Assembly (NCBI GenBank): GCA_029051445.1
Contig: JAIDKP010000126.1
Location: forward strand, 1 to 5,294
DNA: 5,294 nt
DNA from: Muribaculaceae bacterium
Lineage (GTDB): Bacteria; Bacteroidota; Bacteroidia; Bacteroidales; Muribaculaceae
Direction: 5' to 3'
Part shown: piece after piece, positions 4,561 through 5,294 of the stretch
Position numbering within the stretch: position 1 is the first letter of the stretch
Layout of the letters: every line of letters begins with the position of its first letter
Position numbers and translations under genes: made by a program
The notes under the pieces: generated by a model
What the model was told of the DNA's origin: nothing
The model's database searches: none
The model's input: the letters and a program-made list of their open reading frames with translations, nothing else

Positions 4561-5294
4561 ACGTGTATATACATGTTCTTAGAAAAACAGATGGCACAGG
4601 GCTTAATAAGGAATATGTGGAATGGAATGTCATTGACGCATTAAACTACTATTATAACCTTAAATCATCTGCACATATAAAATTCCAATCTATCGGTAGT
4701 GAATACATCAACTATCTCACTAACGACATGATCAAGAATCTTGATATTAGGTATAACGAGAAAGAGCGTAACAAAATCTTTACCACAAACAGTCACTCAG
4801 ATGCATTGGACGTATACGTTTTAAGTTATTGGGATAAGGTATATCAAGATGGTAAATTAGGAGGGAAAGCAAACGGAATTCCCTCGACAGCATTCATTCT
4901 TCATCCCGAATGTTTCTTTTTTTATTCAGATATTCCTGCTCATGAAGCAGGGCATTGTTTAGGATTGTTCCACACGCATCATGGCACAGCTGAGGAGGGA
5001 ATACCAGAGTATGCCGATGGCAGTAATTCAAAAGAGGCCGGTGACTTTGTTGTCGATACTCCGGCAGACCCCAACGTATGGGTAAACGGAGAATATGATT
5101 CAAGTAAAGGTCTGCGTGATGGACACGGCGATTTGTATTCTCCTGATCAATACAATTTGATGTCGTATTCGCATAATAGCATTCTAAAACTAACTCCAAA
5201 TCAAATAGATAGAGTGTATTATTTTCTATCTGTAAATTCTATTGTTGGAAATGTGGCTGCCAGGCATATTGCACCTACAGAGTCAGATATGGGG
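4485..5294 (+). CDS. Zinc metalloprotease (metzincin, M43-like) domain of unit 2, partial, runs off window
   Basis: An uninterrupted 270-codon frame reaches the window end. Protease homology begins around 4530 (IDISRCYDVVNVYIHV). It has HEAGHCLGLFH at 4941-4973, an exact HExxHxxGxxH zinc site: three His ligands and the catalytic Glu. GDFVVDTPADP follows at about 5041-5072, as in M43 enzymes, then the Met-turn NLMSYSH (5154-5174) and LTPNQIDRV. These motifs place it with metzincin endopeptidases, closest by eye to M43 and to Bacteroidetes zinc-dependent metalloproteinase lipoproteins. It probably cleaves proteins at the cell surface. No ATG precedes the domain in this frame; the first is at 4728, inside it. 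GTG at 4554 overlaps the lipoprotein stop (4558-4560), so coupled re-initiation is conceivable, but it would give a product without a signal peptide. More likely the domain originally continued from the lipoprotein, and one lost base split them. The downstream domains seen in unit 1 are probably beyond the window. Confidence 0.8.

Noticed and set aside
4505..4565. Programmed ribosomal frameshifting as a conserved way to join lipoprotein and protease
   Set aside because: No X XXY YYZ slippery heptamer is present at the required place, and the two paralogs would need shifts in opposite directions, which argues against a conserved recoding site.
4894..5199. 101-codon frame on the - strand near the window end
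   Set aside because: It is antisense to the metalloprotease frame that carries an exact HExxHxxGxxH site and Met-turn.

Overview
The window reads as chromosomal DNA from a Bacteroidales bacterium, most likely a gut lineage such as Muribaculaceae. This placement is inferred. It rests on TTTG-N19/20-TAnnTTG-type promoters (Bacteroidetes primary sigma factor), starts preceded by A-rich sequence instead of a Shine-Dalgarno, Bacteroidetes-style lipoproteins whose Cys is followed by Ser-Asp, and the kind of housekeeping proteins present.

Left part (1-1447), ordinary housekeeping. The 3' end of an enolase gene (+) converges on a complete nadC (-), quinolinate phosphoribosyltransferase of NAD synthesis. 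A 14-bp perfect hairpin with a T-run separates them. nadC has a well-spaced Bacteroidetes promoter at 1482-1513.

Right part (about 1755-5294), accessory: two tandem paralogous units on the + strand, 2,116 bp apart. Each has an AT-rich promoter, a leader of about 120 nt, a lipoprotein signal peptide, a divergent N-terminal domain, and a metzincin zinc-protease region that resembles the M43/pappalysin group and Bacteroidetes 'zinc-dependent metalloproteinase lipoproteins'. A 160-bp stretch (1816-1975 = 3932-4091) is identical in both. It starts near the promoter -7 element and stops within the signal-peptide codons. Beyond it the proteins diverge strongly.

Neither unit is one intact frame. In both, the lipoprotein frame stops in the linker just before the protease domain, but the shifts go in opposite directions. 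In unit 1 about 460 bp carrying the zinc site are also missing, leaving the Met-turn, beta-rich domains and a C-terminal tail. Unit 2 keeps a full HExxHxxGxxH site and Met-turn and runs off the window end. I read unit 1 as a decayed gene and unit 2 as frameshifted or split. Sequencing error in unit 2 cannot be excluded.

The two long gaps (1448-1946 and 3639-4062) hold the promoters and leaders plus GC-rich, hairpin-rich spacer with no convincing gene. No tRNA, rRNA, CRISPR array, transposase or integrase was seen.
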